This document shows positions 1 to 9,127 of a stretch of DNA of 64,000 nt, in pieces. The stretch is from Clostridium paridis. GTDB taxonomy: Bacteria; Bacillota; Clostridia; Clostridiales; Clostridiaceae. Every line of letters begins with the position of its first letter. Position 1 is the stretch's first letter. The DNA lies in assembly GCF_016765615.1 (NCBI RefSeq), contig NZ_JAESWA010000004.1, positions 56,043 through 120,042 of the forward strand, read 5' to 3'. Below the pieces are notes generated by a model. It had not been told where the DNA came from and did not search any database. It saw only the letters and a list, made by a program, of their open reading frames with translations. A program made the translations under genes and the position numbers.

Positions 1-3000
1 ATTATAATCTTCTCATTTCCAGTTATCTCTTCTGGAATTATATAATCAATAGCCATTGAGGTTCTCTCATATATAAAATTAATATTAACCTTTTCTTTAA
101 TTTTAGGGACTATTTTTTTTATTACTTCTCCCGTAGGTGACGTTATACTTAAAGAAACTTTATCTGGTTTAACAACCCATATCTCAAATCTAATATTTTT
201 TTGATTCTTATCTATTTTTAATTGAAAAGTTGAAATATCTCCAGTGTTTTTAATTTTTCCCGATACATGTGTGGAGCTATTTCCTTGATTACCAGTTGGA
301 AATACAACCACAACCCCAGCATATTTAGATATTTCTTGTACATATCTTTCAATGTAAGATTCTCCATCATGGGCACCATTATTAGTACCCAATGGAACAA
401 AAATCACTATAGGCTTATCATTTTTCTTAGCGTAATTATACAAGTATCTTATGGCCATAAATACAGCAACACTTCTATATGCTGGTACATTGCCATATAT
501 ACCATAACTGCTTCTTCCTTCATCAGGAATAGGTCTTACCTTCACTATTAATAATTCACTCTCTGGCGCTACCCCTTTAAGCGTAGGATTTATCCCTTTA
601 GCTGACACAATTCCTGCCATATTAGTTCCATGTCCTATATCATCCTTTGAAGGAACAATTAAATATGGATCTTGTCCATTTTTCTTAGCTTGTATTGCTT
701 TATTTATATCTTCTCGTGTATACTCTACTCCTAAAATTAAATCAGATGGTTCATCAGAATTTATTGTTTGGTCCCAAAGGGCTAGTATTTTAGAGGTGCC
801 GTCTTCATTAATAAATTCATCATTTAGATAGTCAATTCCAGTGTCAACTATTCCAATAATTACTCCTTTACCATTTAAATTGAAATATAAATTTTTATGG
901 AATACATTTGTATTTGCTGAATCTTTAGGAGATATTTCTGAGAGAGTATATGCAGCTAAAGAATCTGCATATACTATTTCCTTTGTTTCTTTTATCACTT
1001 TATCTATTTGATCTATTGGAACTGTAATTGCTGCTCGCTTTTCATCTATTATATACACGTCTGTATTAGGATATTTACTTATTGCTTCAACAATATTTCC
1101 TTTATATTCAATCAATATTCCTCTATTATTAGGATTCACGAAATAGTTAGTCTTTTTTGTCTTCTTTGGAGGCAATTCTCTTTTCAAATCATCTCTTATA
1201 CTTCGAATATTTTCAAAAGTTCCATTTATATTTAACATTCCATAACCCCAATTAGGATTAGGATAATCATCTCCAGGTCTTTTTTTTGTTCCTCTAAGTA
1301 GATAAGTTTTTACCTTTGATGCATACATGGATGTGTCATTCTCATCTATAATTCCCCATTGAAATATTAATGCTACACAAGCTGCTACTACTGCCGCTGC
1401 AACACTAGAACCAGATACATATTCTACTCTTCCGGTGGCCGTTGTTGTTAATTGCCTAATTCCGCCTGCTGCAATATCTGGTTTAATCATAATATTTCTT
1501 GTATAACCTCTTCCAGAATCAACTACCACTGAATTATTGTTTTGGTTATAATAGGCTACACTTATGGCTTGCTCAGATGTAGAAGGTATTGTTAACGTTG
1601 TATACGGGCTTGGTTTAATAAATCTTGTATTTGGTGCAAGATATGCCCTTTGAAGTATCCATGCATCATATCTTCCAACAATAATTAATTCACCAATCAA
1701 TTTAAATTGCCATATTCCCGCTTTCATTCCTCTGCCAATAATGGTTATTTTCTCATCCCCAGTTAGATTTTCTGGAATTAAATACTCAACTATCATTTTT
1801 GTTTCTTCATACAAAAATGCTATATCTGTTATTTCATTATTTTTTGGTGCAATTTTACTAATTATTTCTCCTGTTGGAGAAGTTATCGAAAGGGAAACCT
1901 TATCAGGAGTTGATATCCAAACTTCTACTCTAATATCTTTTTGTTTTTCTCCAACTATTAACTCTATTATTCCTATATCTCCTTTTTTCTTTATATATCC
2001 CGAGGTATGTGTATTGCTATTTCCTTGATTTCCTGTAGGCACAACTACTGCAATGCCACTATAATTTGAAACCTCATCAATATAGCTTTCAATTGGAGAC
2101 TCTCCATTATGAGCTCCATTATTACTTCCAAGTGGAGAATAAATAACAATTGGTTTGTTTAATTTTGAAGCAAAATTATATAAATATCGAATGGCTAATA
2201 AAAAAGTTGTGCTTCTATAACAAACTGCATCTCCATAAACTCCATAATACTCTCTTACTGCCTTTGATGCAGGTTTTAGTTTAACAATTACAAGTTCAGT
2301 GCCTGGAGCTGCTCCTTGAAGCACTGGATTTACCCCCCCTGCAGCAATTATTCCAGCCATTTTGGTACCATGACCTATTTCATCCTTAGTTGGTACAATT
2401 GCGTATGGATCCTGACCATTTCGTTTTGCTTCAATTGCCCTATCTATTTCTTCTTTAGAATATACGGTCCCTTGAATCAATCCTGTTGTTTCTACATCTC
2501 CTTCAATACTCAAATCCCAAATAGATTGTATTTTTGTTTTTCCATCTTCATTAATAAACTCTTGATTTAGATAATCAATACCTGTATCTATAATCCCTAC
2601 CAAAACCCCTGAGCCATCCAATGGTAAATACTCATTTTTATAAAATAAAGGGGCTCCTGATGCATCGATTGGAGAAATATCACTTAATTCATATATTGAT
2701 CCTGAATCAAAGGCTATAATTTCTGGAGTATTCTTTACTACATCTATTGAAATGTTAAAGGGTGCGGAAATGACAGCACGTCTATCATCAATTATATACA
2801 CAGCTGTATTAGGATATCTTTTGGCAACGCTATTTATATCTCCTTTATATTCAATTATATAATTACGGTTATTATCTTCTAGGAAATAATTAGGTTTGAG
2901 TTTTGATGCAACCTCTCTCTCTTTTTCTTGAAGTCCTCTTATATTATTAAATACAGATTTCATATCAATAGCACCATAACCCCATAATGGATTAGGATAT

Positions 3001-4679
3001 ACATCTCCAGCTCTTTTTGATGTGCTACTTATCAAGTAGCTTTTTACCATTATTGAGTATAATCCTTTTTCATTTTCTTTAATTATTCCCCATTGTAGTA
3101 TTAATGCTATACACCCTGTAACTACTGCTCCTGCTACACTTGAGCCAGATATTGCCCTCACCTCTCCATCAGTTGAAGCTGTTAATGCATTTATTCCTCC
3201 TGCTACTATATCTGGCTTAATATTGTTGTCCACTGTATACCCTCTACCTGAATTTTCTTCTAGAGTATTATAATTTTGACCATAAAACCCAACTGATATA
3301 GCCTCTTTTGCAGTGGATGGTGTTGTTAATGTTATATAAGGGTCTGGACTTAGAAATCTTGTTTCTGGTGCTAGCAATTCTTTTTGTGGCAACCATGCAT
3401 TATATTTTCCAGTTGATACTATATCTCCTAATAACTTAAAACTCCAAATACCTTTCTTGATATTTCTAGCTATTATTACAATTTTTTCATCTCCACTTAC
3501 CTCTTCTGGGATAGTGATTTTTACAAACATTTTTGTTTTTTCAAATATAAAATTGATTTCGCTAGTTTCGTTTATATTAGAAGAGATTCTTTCAATTATT
3601 TCCCCTGAAGGAGAAATGACAGATAATCCATATTTATCTGGTTTTCCTACCCATATCTCAAATCTTAAATTTTTTTGTTTATCGTCAACATATAATTCTA
3701 TAGTGTTAGTGTCCCCTTCTTTGACTATTTCCCCACTTGTATGCGTATCTCCTGAACCTTGATTTCCAGTTGGAGTAACCACAACCAATCCTCTTATTTT
3801 AGATATTTCTTCTATATATCTTTCTGATGTTGAACTGCTATTATGTCCAGACATATTTGTTCCAAATGGCATATAAATAACCATAGGCTTGCCTAGTTTA
3901 AATTTCATTTTATAAAGATAATTCATTCCTAGCATTATACAAGGAAATGAAAATGCAGGCACATCACCATAAATACAAAACTTGTCTTTTGTCCTTTCAT
4001 CTATTGTTGCTAGCTTAACAATAATAAATTCACATTTGTCAGCTACACCTTTCAAATTAGGATTAACACCTTTGGCTCCAATAATACTAGCCATACTAGT
4101 ACCATGTCCTATCTCATCCTTTGATGGAACTATTTCATAAGGATTTTTACCTTTATCCTTTGCTAAAATAGCTCTGTTTATATCTTCTCTTGAAAATTCA
4201 CTTCCTATAGGTTGATTTTCAATTAATTTACCACTACTGTTTGTCTGATCAAAAATGGCTATTATCCTACTTGTTTTATCATCATTTATAAACTCTTTAT
4301 TTAAATAATCTATTCCAGTATCTATAATTCCTATAATTACTCCATTACCATCAAGATTTAAATCTGCTTTACTATATAGAGCACCTACCCCTGAAGCATC
4401 AATAGGAGTAATATCACATAAAGTATGTATTCCCCCTGGACTAACGTAAATCACTTGTTCTCCTAGTTCTTTAATAATTTCGTCTACATCTCTTTCTACT
4501 CCTATTATAATTGCTCTATTTTTATCTATTATAGCAACTCTAGCTCCTTTGATTTTACTTATAGAACTTTCAATATCTCCATCATATTCAATATAGCTGT
4601 ATTCAACTTCCTCTTTTATTCTGTTAGCATCTAAATTTTTATAATTATGAATATTCCTTTCCTTTCCCTTCTTTGACAT
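1..4679 (-). CDS. Multi-unit Csp-type subtilisin (S8) protease polyprotein, three tandem units, C-terminus outside window
   Basis: One uninterrupted frame starts at the ATG ending at 4679 (AAAGGAGA lies about 11 nt upstream) and runs off the left edge; 1559 residues are visible. It contains three successive copies of the same unit with a period of about 580 residues. Each unit has its own prodomain-like start (IIEYKGDI or similar), the Asp motif IDTGIDYL or VDTGIDYL, the His motif GHGT.MA, the oxyanion Asn in GNQG, a jelly-roll-like insert, and a Ser motif SGSSVA. Catalytic residues read as D120/H192/S514 in unit 1, D698/H770/S1092 in unit 2 and D1279/H1350 in unit 3, whose Ser lies beyond the window. 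I read both junctions codon by codon and they are in frame: charged linkers at about 583-596 and 1160-1177. No signal peptide is seen. Csp proteases activate the cortex hydrolase SleC during germination, and C. difficile CspBA is a known two-domain fusion. Assignment to Csp is by domain pattern; substrate is not proven. It lies 54 nt downstream of a single-unit homologue, probably in one operon. Confidence 0.9.
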   Translation of the reverse strand, partial: MSKKGKERNIHNYKNLDANRIKEEVEYSYIEYDGDIESSISKIKGARVAIIDKNRAIIIGVERDVDEIIKELGEQVIYVSPGGIHTLCDITPIDASGVGALYSKADLNLDGNGVIIGIIDTGIDYLNKEFINDDKTSRIIAIFDQTNSSGKLIENQPIGSEFSREDINRAILAKDKGKNPYEIVPSKDEIGHGTSMASIIGAKGVNPNLKGVADKCEFIIVKLATIDERTKDKFCIYGDVPAFSFPCIMLGMNYLYKMKFKLGKPMVIYMPFGTNMSGHNSSSTSERYIEEISKIRGLVVVTPTGNQGSGDTHTSGEIVKEGDTNTIELYVDDKQKNLRFEIWVGKPDKYGLSVISPSGEIIERISSNINETSEINFIFEKTKMFVKITIPEEVSGDEKIVIIARNIKKGIWSFKLLGDIVSTGKYNAWLPQKELLAPETRFLSPDPYITLTTPSTAKEAISVGFYGQNYNTLEENSGRGYTVDNNIKPDIVAGGINALTASTDGEVRAISGSSVAGAVVTGCIALILQWGIIKENEKGLYSIMVKSYLISSTSKRAGDVYPNPLWGYGAIDMKSVFNNIRGLQEKEREVASKLKPNYFLEDNNRNYIIEYKGDINSVAKRYPNTAVYIIDDRRAVISAPFNISIDVVKNTPEIIAFDSGSIYELSDISPIDASGAPLFYKNEYLPLDGSGVLVGIIDTGIDYLNQEFINEDGKTKIQSIWDLSIEGDVETTGLIQGTVYSKEEIDRAIEAKRNGQDPYAIVPTKDEIGHGTKMAGIIAAGGVNPVLQGAAPGTELVIVKLKPASKAVREYYGVYGDAVCYRSTTFLLAIRYLYNFASKLNKPIVIYSPLGSNNGAHNGESPIESYIDEVSNYSGIAVVVPTGNQGNSNTHTSGYIKKKGDIGIIELIVGEKQKDIRVEVWISTPDKVSLSITSPTGEIISKIAPKNNEITDIAFLYEETKMIVEYLIPENLTGDEKITIIGRGMKAGIWQFKLIGELIIVGRYDAWILQRAYLAPNTRFIKPSPYTTLTIPSTSEQAISVAYYNQNNNSVVVDSGRGYTRNIMIKPDIAAGGIRQLTTTATGRVEYVSGSSVAAAVVAACVALIFQWGIIDENDTSMYASKVKTYLLRGTKKRPGDDYPNPNWGYGMLNINGTFENIRSIRDDLKRELPPKKTKKTNYFVNPNNRGILIEYKGNIVEAISKYPNTDVYIIDEKRAAITVPIDQIDKVIKETKEIVYADSLAAYTLSEISPKDSANTNVFHKNLYFNLNGKGVIIGIVDTGIDYLNDEFINEDGTSKILALWDQTINSDEPSDLILGVEYTREDINKAIQAKKNGQDPYLIVPSKDDIGHGTNMAGIVSAKGINPTLKGVAPESELLIVKVRPIPDEGRSSYGIYGNVPAYRSVAVFMAIRYLYNYAKKNDKPIVIFVPLGTNNGAHDGESYIERYVQEISKYAGVVVVFPTGNQGNSSTHVSGKIKNTGDISTFQLKIDKNQKNIRFEIWVVKPDKVSLSITSPTGEVIKKIVPKIKEKVNINFIYERTSMAIDYIIPEEITGNEKII

Positions 4680-4733
4680 CCCTAGCGACTCTCCTTTTAC
4701 TTGCTCTTAGTAATCACCAGAATCATAACTAAT

Positions 4734-6515
4734 TTATTGCTTGATTTGTGGCAACCTAACAAATAAGTTCCCTATATAATATTCATCTCCTGAATCTTCA
4801 TCTATGATTCTTAATGCATCAAATACTCCCTTCATATTTAGCTGGCCATAACCCCATTCAGGATTTGGAAATACATCGCCATTGGGTTTAGTTGCTCCCC
4901 TAGTTAGATAAGTTCTTACTTTTGCAGAATACATCGCTTTATCATTTCCAAGAACTTCTCCCCACTCTAGTATTAATGCTACACAACCAGCTGTAACCGC
5001 TGATGAAGCACTTGTTCCACTAACTATTTGACTGCCTCCTCCAACTGCTGTAGTTATTACATTAATCCCTCCAGCTGTAATATCTGGTTTTACCCTTCCA
5101 TCCCTTGTATATCCCCTACTAGATTCCTTCACGATAGTATTATTGTTTTGATTATAAGTTGCTACTGAAATGGCCCCTCTTGAAGCTGCTGGGGTCATTA
5201 AAGTTAAGTATGGATCACTTTCTAAAAACTTAGTACCTGGCGCAATTAATTCACGTTGCATTAAATAAGCATCGTATCTTCCTATTATTATTACCTCTCC
5301 AGTGAGTCTAAAAATCCAAATCCCTTCCTTTAAATTACGTGCATTAATTATAATTCTTTCTTCTCCCGTAACCTGTTCTGGGATATAATATCCTACATAT
5401 AATGTAGTATTTTCATATAAGAATTTAAGTTCTGTAATCTTATTACTTTGTGGCATCACTCTTTCTACCTTTTCTCCAGTAGGTGATATTATTGAAAGAG
5501 TTAATTTATCTGGACTGTTTATCCATATTTCAAACCTCATATTTTTTTGTTTTGAATCTATTTCCAATTCTATGTCCGATGTATCTCCTACTTTCTTAAT
5601 ATAACCTGATGTATGTGTATCCGAATCTCCTTGATTCCCCATAGGCACAACAACTGTTACACCTCTAACTCTTGAGATTTCACTTATATATCTTTCAAGA
5701 AATGATTGTCCATTCCTTGGTCCAGCATTACCCCCTAAGGGTAATAAAATTACAATAGGTGTTTCTAACTCACCAGCTAAGGTATATAAATATTTCATAC
5801 CCAAAAATAAAGCTACAGTTGAATATACTAACGGATTTCCATATACCCCGAACTCCTCCAATAATTTTTTTTCTGCCGGAATTAGCTTTACTATTGCAAA
5901 GCTACATCCTGGTGCTGCACCTATTAATTCCTTATTTTTCCCTATAGCTCCAGCAATACCTGCCATTGCAGTTCCATGTCCATATTCATCCTTTGATGGT
6001 ACTATCTTATAAGGATCTCTTCCTTGCATTTTTTCTTTAATAGCTTTATTTATATCTTCTCTTGTAAATTCACTTCCAATCGGTTGTCCTTCTACATCTT
6101 TTCCTTCAAAAATGGTTTGATCGAATATTGAAATAAGCCTTGTTGTTCCATCATCATTTATAAATTCTTCATTCAAATAATCTATTCCAGTGTCAATTAT
6201 CCCTATAATTACTCCTTTCCCATCTATTTGTAAGTAGGGACTATTATGAAATAGATCTGCCTGTGAAGTTTCAATTGGAGTGGTATCGCATAGTGTATAC
6301 AATCCATTTGGATTTACATATACTATGAGATCGTATAACTTATTTATAACTTCATTTAAATCACCAATTACTGCAAGTATTGCTCGAGTATCATCTACTA
6401 TAAAAATTCTTACATTACTCATATTTTTCAAAGGTGTTTCTATATCGCCTTGATATTCAATTATTGTGTATGCAGCATTTTCCCATGGAAAGCTACTATC
6501 AAATAGTTGCGCCAT
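4734..6515 (-). CDS. Csp-type subtilisin-like (S8) serine protease, single unit
   Basis: This 593-residue protein matches one unit of the downstream polyprotein from end to end. It has an N-terminal prodomain of roughly 95 residues, Asp108 in IIDTGIDYL, His180 in YGHGTAMAG, oxyanion Asn294 in PMGNQGD, an insert of about 130 residues (about 305-440) in the position of the Csp jelly-roll domain, and Ser502 in VSGTSASS. All catalytic residues are present, so it should be active rather than a CspC-like pseudoprotease. No secretion signal is visible, as expected for proteins made inside the developing spore. GGAGGT precedes the ATG at about 14 nt. Known Csp proteases cut pro-SleC to start cortex hydrolysis; that role here is inferred from architecture. 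An unrelated intracellular S8 protease is the alternative. Confidence 0.85.
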   Translation of the reverse strand: MAQLFDSSFPWENAAYTIIEYQGDIETPLKNMSNVRIFIVDDTRAILAVIGDLNEVINKLYDLIVYVNPNGLYTLCDTTPIETSQADLFHNSPYLQIDGKGVIIGIIDTGIDYLNEEFINDDGTTRLISIFDQTIFEGKDVEGQPIGSEFTREDINKAIKEKMQGRDPYKIVPSKDEYGHGTAMAGIAGAIGKNKELIGAAPGCSFAIVKLIPAEKKLLEEFGVYGNPLVYSTVALFLGMKYLYTLAGELETPIVILLPLGGNAGPRNGQSFLERYISEISRVRGVTVVVPMGNQGDSDTHTSGYIKKVGDTSDIELEIDSKQKNMRFEIWINSPDKLTLSIISPTGEKVERVMPQSNKITELKFLYENTTLYVGYYIPEQVTGEERIIINARNLKEGIWIFRLTGEVIIIGRYDAYLMQRELIAPGTKFLESDPYLTLMTPAASRGAISVATYNQNNNTIVKESSRGYTRDGRVKPDITAGGINVITTAVGGGSQIVSGTSASSAVTAGCVALILEWGEVLGNDKAMYSAKVRTYLTRGATKPNGDVFPNPEWGYGQLNMKGVFDALRIIDEDSGDEYYIGNLFVRLPQIKQ

Positions 6516-6620
6516 TCAATACAAACTACCTCCAAAAAAATATTTCTTTAATATAAAATATTCAAGTCATACATTTTTAAAACTATATTGTAAAAAGAAT
6601 GATAAATAGTTCAAAAGAAA

Positions 6621-6666
6621 AAGTCTGTTTAATCCATGAGAATATTCTCAAAGATTAAACAGACTT
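6621..6666 (-). terminator. Rho-independent terminator
   Basis: A perfect 14-bp inverted repeat (6621-6634 with 6653-6666) encloses a second small palindrome and is followed on the minus strand by TTTCTTTTG. It sits directly after the stop codon of the membrane HExxH gene and separates it from the protease operon. Confidence 0.85.
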
Positions 6667-7467
6667 CTATATCTTTATACTCCTTGCAAACAAACTAATT
6701 ATATAAGTAATTATTGAAAGAATTACTGCTACTAACAAAACTCCTGTTAATAGAATATTATATCTTATTACATTTATTTCTGAAATGTATTTTGATAATC
6801 CAAAAATATTTAACGTAAGTAAAATAACAAAAATAATGCCTAATCCTCTTGATGCTCCTTTTATGTCTGCGGAACTTAATGATATATGGGAAGAAATACA
6901 TATTGAAATAAATAAGAATAAATAAAAATACGGGTTTCTAAAATTCTCTAAAGAAAAAATACTTTTAAACAACTCAATATATGAATTTATAGTTCCCTGA
7001 GCCATGGAAGTATTTAATGTTGTAACCTTAAGTCCACTCTCTAATATCTGAATTAGTTTATTATAAGACTTAGGTATAATAAAATGCATTAATGCAATAA
7101 TTGAAAAAATTCCTCCAAAAATGGGCGCTATACCAATAAAAAAATTCCCAACCTGCTGATATACACTGTTTTTGCTATAACTATGATTTACATATCCCAT
7201 AACTCCATTAATATCAGGTTTTTGAAGTAACTTTATACTATTTATTCTATGTCTAAAAAGTACTGCTAAGATTGCATGGCTAATCTCATGAATCGGAACC
7301 CCTATAAAACCAGTAATCATTAATGCTTTACTGCCAAAACTCCTTTGAAAATTTTTCAAAGTATTATTTCTTAATACACCTAGTAATAATCCAATTACTA
7401 TTACTATTCCCGTTAAATAAAATGTTTCTAAAATTGTTTTAATTATTAATTCTACAAAAATATTCAT
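6667..7467 (-). CDS. Integral membrane protein with HExxH metalloprotease-like motif
   Basis: A 266-residue protein with about six hydrophobic segments. The motif HEISH (about residues 60-64) lies at the start of a hydrophobic stretch, HEISHAILAVLF, which resembles the zinc-binding helix of membrane-embedded metalloproteases such as the M50 group. A second metal-ligand motif typical of M50 (NxxPxxxLD) is not apparent, so catalysis is uncertain. It follows the metallophosphoesterase gene by 16 nt and is probably co-transcribed with it. GGTGATTACC precedes the ATG. The substrate is unknown. A non-enzymatic membrane protein carrying a chance HExxH is possible. Confidence 0.55.
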   Translation of the reverse strand: MNIFVELIIKTILETFYLTGIVIVIGLLLGVLRNNTLKNFQRSFGSKALMITGFIGVPIHEISHAILAVLFRHRINSIKLLQKPDINGVMGYVNHSYSKNSVYQQVGNFFIGIAPIFGGIFSIIALMHFIIPKSYNKLIQILESGLKVTTLNTSMAQGTINSYIELFKSIFSLENFRNPYFYLFLFISICISSHISLSSADIKGASRGLGIIFVILLTLNIFGLSKYISEINVIRYNILLTGVLLVAVILSIITYIISLFARSIKI

Positions 7468-7483
7468 CCTAGGTAATCACCTT

Positions 7484-8404
7484 TCAATTATATAATTTTC
7501 TTAGCTCTCCATCGCCTTCTCTTCTTAGCCAAGTCTTAATATCAGTTGGATTCGTTTCATTAACTAATATTACTCTTGCCCCACGAGGAATTTTCGAATC
7601 TCCATACCCTCCATAGCCTGTGTACCCTGCATACCCAAGTAAAATTCCCTTATATTTAACAACAAAATTATTAAAATGATCATGACCTACAAATACCCCT
7701 ATTACATCTTTTGTGTTGATGAGAACACGAAAAAGGCCTCCACATATGTTTATTAAAGGTGAATCTATTGAATCTAATTTTTCTCCTTTAGGTTTCCCAC
7801 GTCTCCACGCCTTTTTATATTCAGGTATTGGTATGTGGAAATACATTAATGAAGGTATTATTTTATTATATCTTTGCTTTAACCCTAAAGCTATTTTTCT
7901 ATACCATAAAATCTGAGTTAGTTTTATCCAATTATATCCGCCTACAAAAAATGGGGCATACTTACCTGAGTCAATAAAGTAGAGGTTTATAACAGGTGTT
8001 TTATTTTTACTTCCTTCCACAATAAGATTATAATTTCCTACTCTATCAAAAGTCCTATAACCAATTTGACTTATATTATATTTGAAACTCATATAAAACT
8101 TCATCATTTCTTCTTTTGACATAATACCATGTTCATCATCATGATTTCCAAAAACTATAGTCCAAGGTATTTTTCTATTCTCCATAGGTGACGCTATGTG
8201 AGAAATTGCCATCTTAACATCTTGAGCAGTTTTGCATTTACCATCTATATTATCTCCTGTTAGGACCACAAGATTAGGCTTTTCATAATCCAATATCTTT
8301 CTCATTACACTAATTCCTTCATCTAATTCCGGTCCTTCATGAATATCAGTAAATTGAACTATTTTAAACTTACCTTTGGTGTCAAACTTAAGCAGAAAAT
8401 CCAT
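7484..8404 (-). CDS. Calcineurin-like metallophosphoesterase
   Basis: A 306-residue cytoplasmic protein with the dimetal phosphoesterase motifs in order: a D-x-H box in QFTDIHEG (about residue 20), GD in VLTGDNIDG, GNHDDE, and the C-terminal GHDHFN. The arrangement resembles the YkuE/PAP28-like class that hydrolyses phosphomonoesters or diesters using two metal ions. The substrate cannot be told from sequence. There is no signal peptide or membrane anchor. AGGGGA lies just before the ATG. It is the first gene of a likely two-gene operon with the downstream HExxH membrane protein. Confidence 0.85.
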   Translation of the reverse strand: MDFLLKFDTKGKFKIVQFTDIHEGPELDEGISVMRKILDYEKPNLVVLTGDNIDGKCKTAQDVKMAISHIASPMENRKIPWTIVFGNHDDEHGIMSKEEMMKFYMSFKYNISQIGYRTFDRVGNYNLIVEGSKNKTPVINLYFIDSGKYAPFFVGGYNWIKLTQILWYRKIALGLKQRYNKIIPSLMYFHIPIPEYKKAWRRGKPKGEKLDSIDSPLINICGGLFRVLINTKDVIGVFVGHDHFNNFVVKYKGILLGYAGYTGYGGYGDSKIPRGARVILVNETNPTDIKTWLRREGDGELRKLYN

Positions 8405-8598
8405 ATTAAATCCCCTTTATAATTGATATTATATTATATGAATATGGTTTTTAACTGCTTATTAAAATACAATATATCATAATTTATCTGTATTAATGTT
8501 TCAATAAAGTTAAAATATATATTAATATTATTTACTGAAGTAAATCATAATGATATAATTTCTTAATATATTGCCACTTGTAGGAGGATTGAGTTAAT

Positions 8599-9078
8599 AT
8601 GAATGATGACATAAAACTAAGTTTTTTTAAAGAAAAATACCAAAATGATTTATTTAAATTTTATCTTCCTGAAGACATAGAGATATTTACTTCTCTGCCT
8701 AAAAAGATTTTATCTTCACCTATATTAGATGAAGATAAAAAACCTGTTGTCATCTTACTAAATGGTATCCCAATTGGATTTTTTGGATTACACTTAGGCG
8801 ATGAAGTTTTAGAATATAAAAATAACCCTAATGCCATACTTCTTCGCTATTTCTCTATAAATTACCCTTATCAAGGAAAAGGCTATGCTAAAAAGGCACT
8901 AAGACTTTTACCAAGTTTCATAAAAAATAACTTTAAAGGAATAAATGAAGTACTACTTGGAGTTAATAAAAGAAATATGCCTGCTCAAAAATTATATGAG
9001 AAATCTGATTTCAAAGACACTGGGTTAAGAAGAATGGGACCTGTTGGTCTACAATATGTATTAAGCTTATATTTATAA
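8599..9078 (+). CDS. GNAT family N-acetyltransferase
   Basis: A 159-residue single-domain GNAT protein. The acetyl-CoA pyrophosphate loop is visible as YPYQGKGYAKKALR (about residues 94-107), followed by the typical late segment NKRNMPAQKLYEKSDF. GGAGG lies about 10 nt before the ATG. It is divergent from the metallophosphoesterase gene and ends at a terminator shared with galU. The acceptor substrate is unknown. Confidence 0.85.
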   Translation: MNDDIKLSFFKEKYQNDLFKFYLPEDIEIFTSLPKKILSSPILDEDKKPVVILLNGIPIGFFGLHLGDEVLEYKNNPNAILLRYFSINYPYQGKGYAKKALRLLPSFIKNNFKGINEVLLGVNKRNMPAQKLYEKSDFKDTGLRRMGPVGLQYVLSLYL

Positions 9079-9090
9079 ATTTCAATAAAA

Positions 9091-9120
9091 AAGCCCTTAG
9101 AAATATTATTCTAAGGGCTT
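9091..9120. terminator. Bidirectional terminator
   Basis: A 12-bp perfect stem, AAGCCCTTAGAA paired with TTCTAAGGGCTT, with A/T-rich flanks on both sides. It serves the converging acetyltransferase and galU genes. Confidence 0.85.
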
Positions 9121-9127
9121 AAATATA

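Noticed and set aside
267..3762. Several plus-strand ORFs of 75-101 codons inside the protease polyprotein
   Set aside because: They lie antisense to a continuous frame with conserved catalytic motifs and have no family resemblance or ribosome sites; they are shadows.
4734..6515. The lone S8 protein as a CspC-type pseudoprotease
   Set aside because: Asp108, His180, Asn294 and Ser502 are all present in normal motifs.
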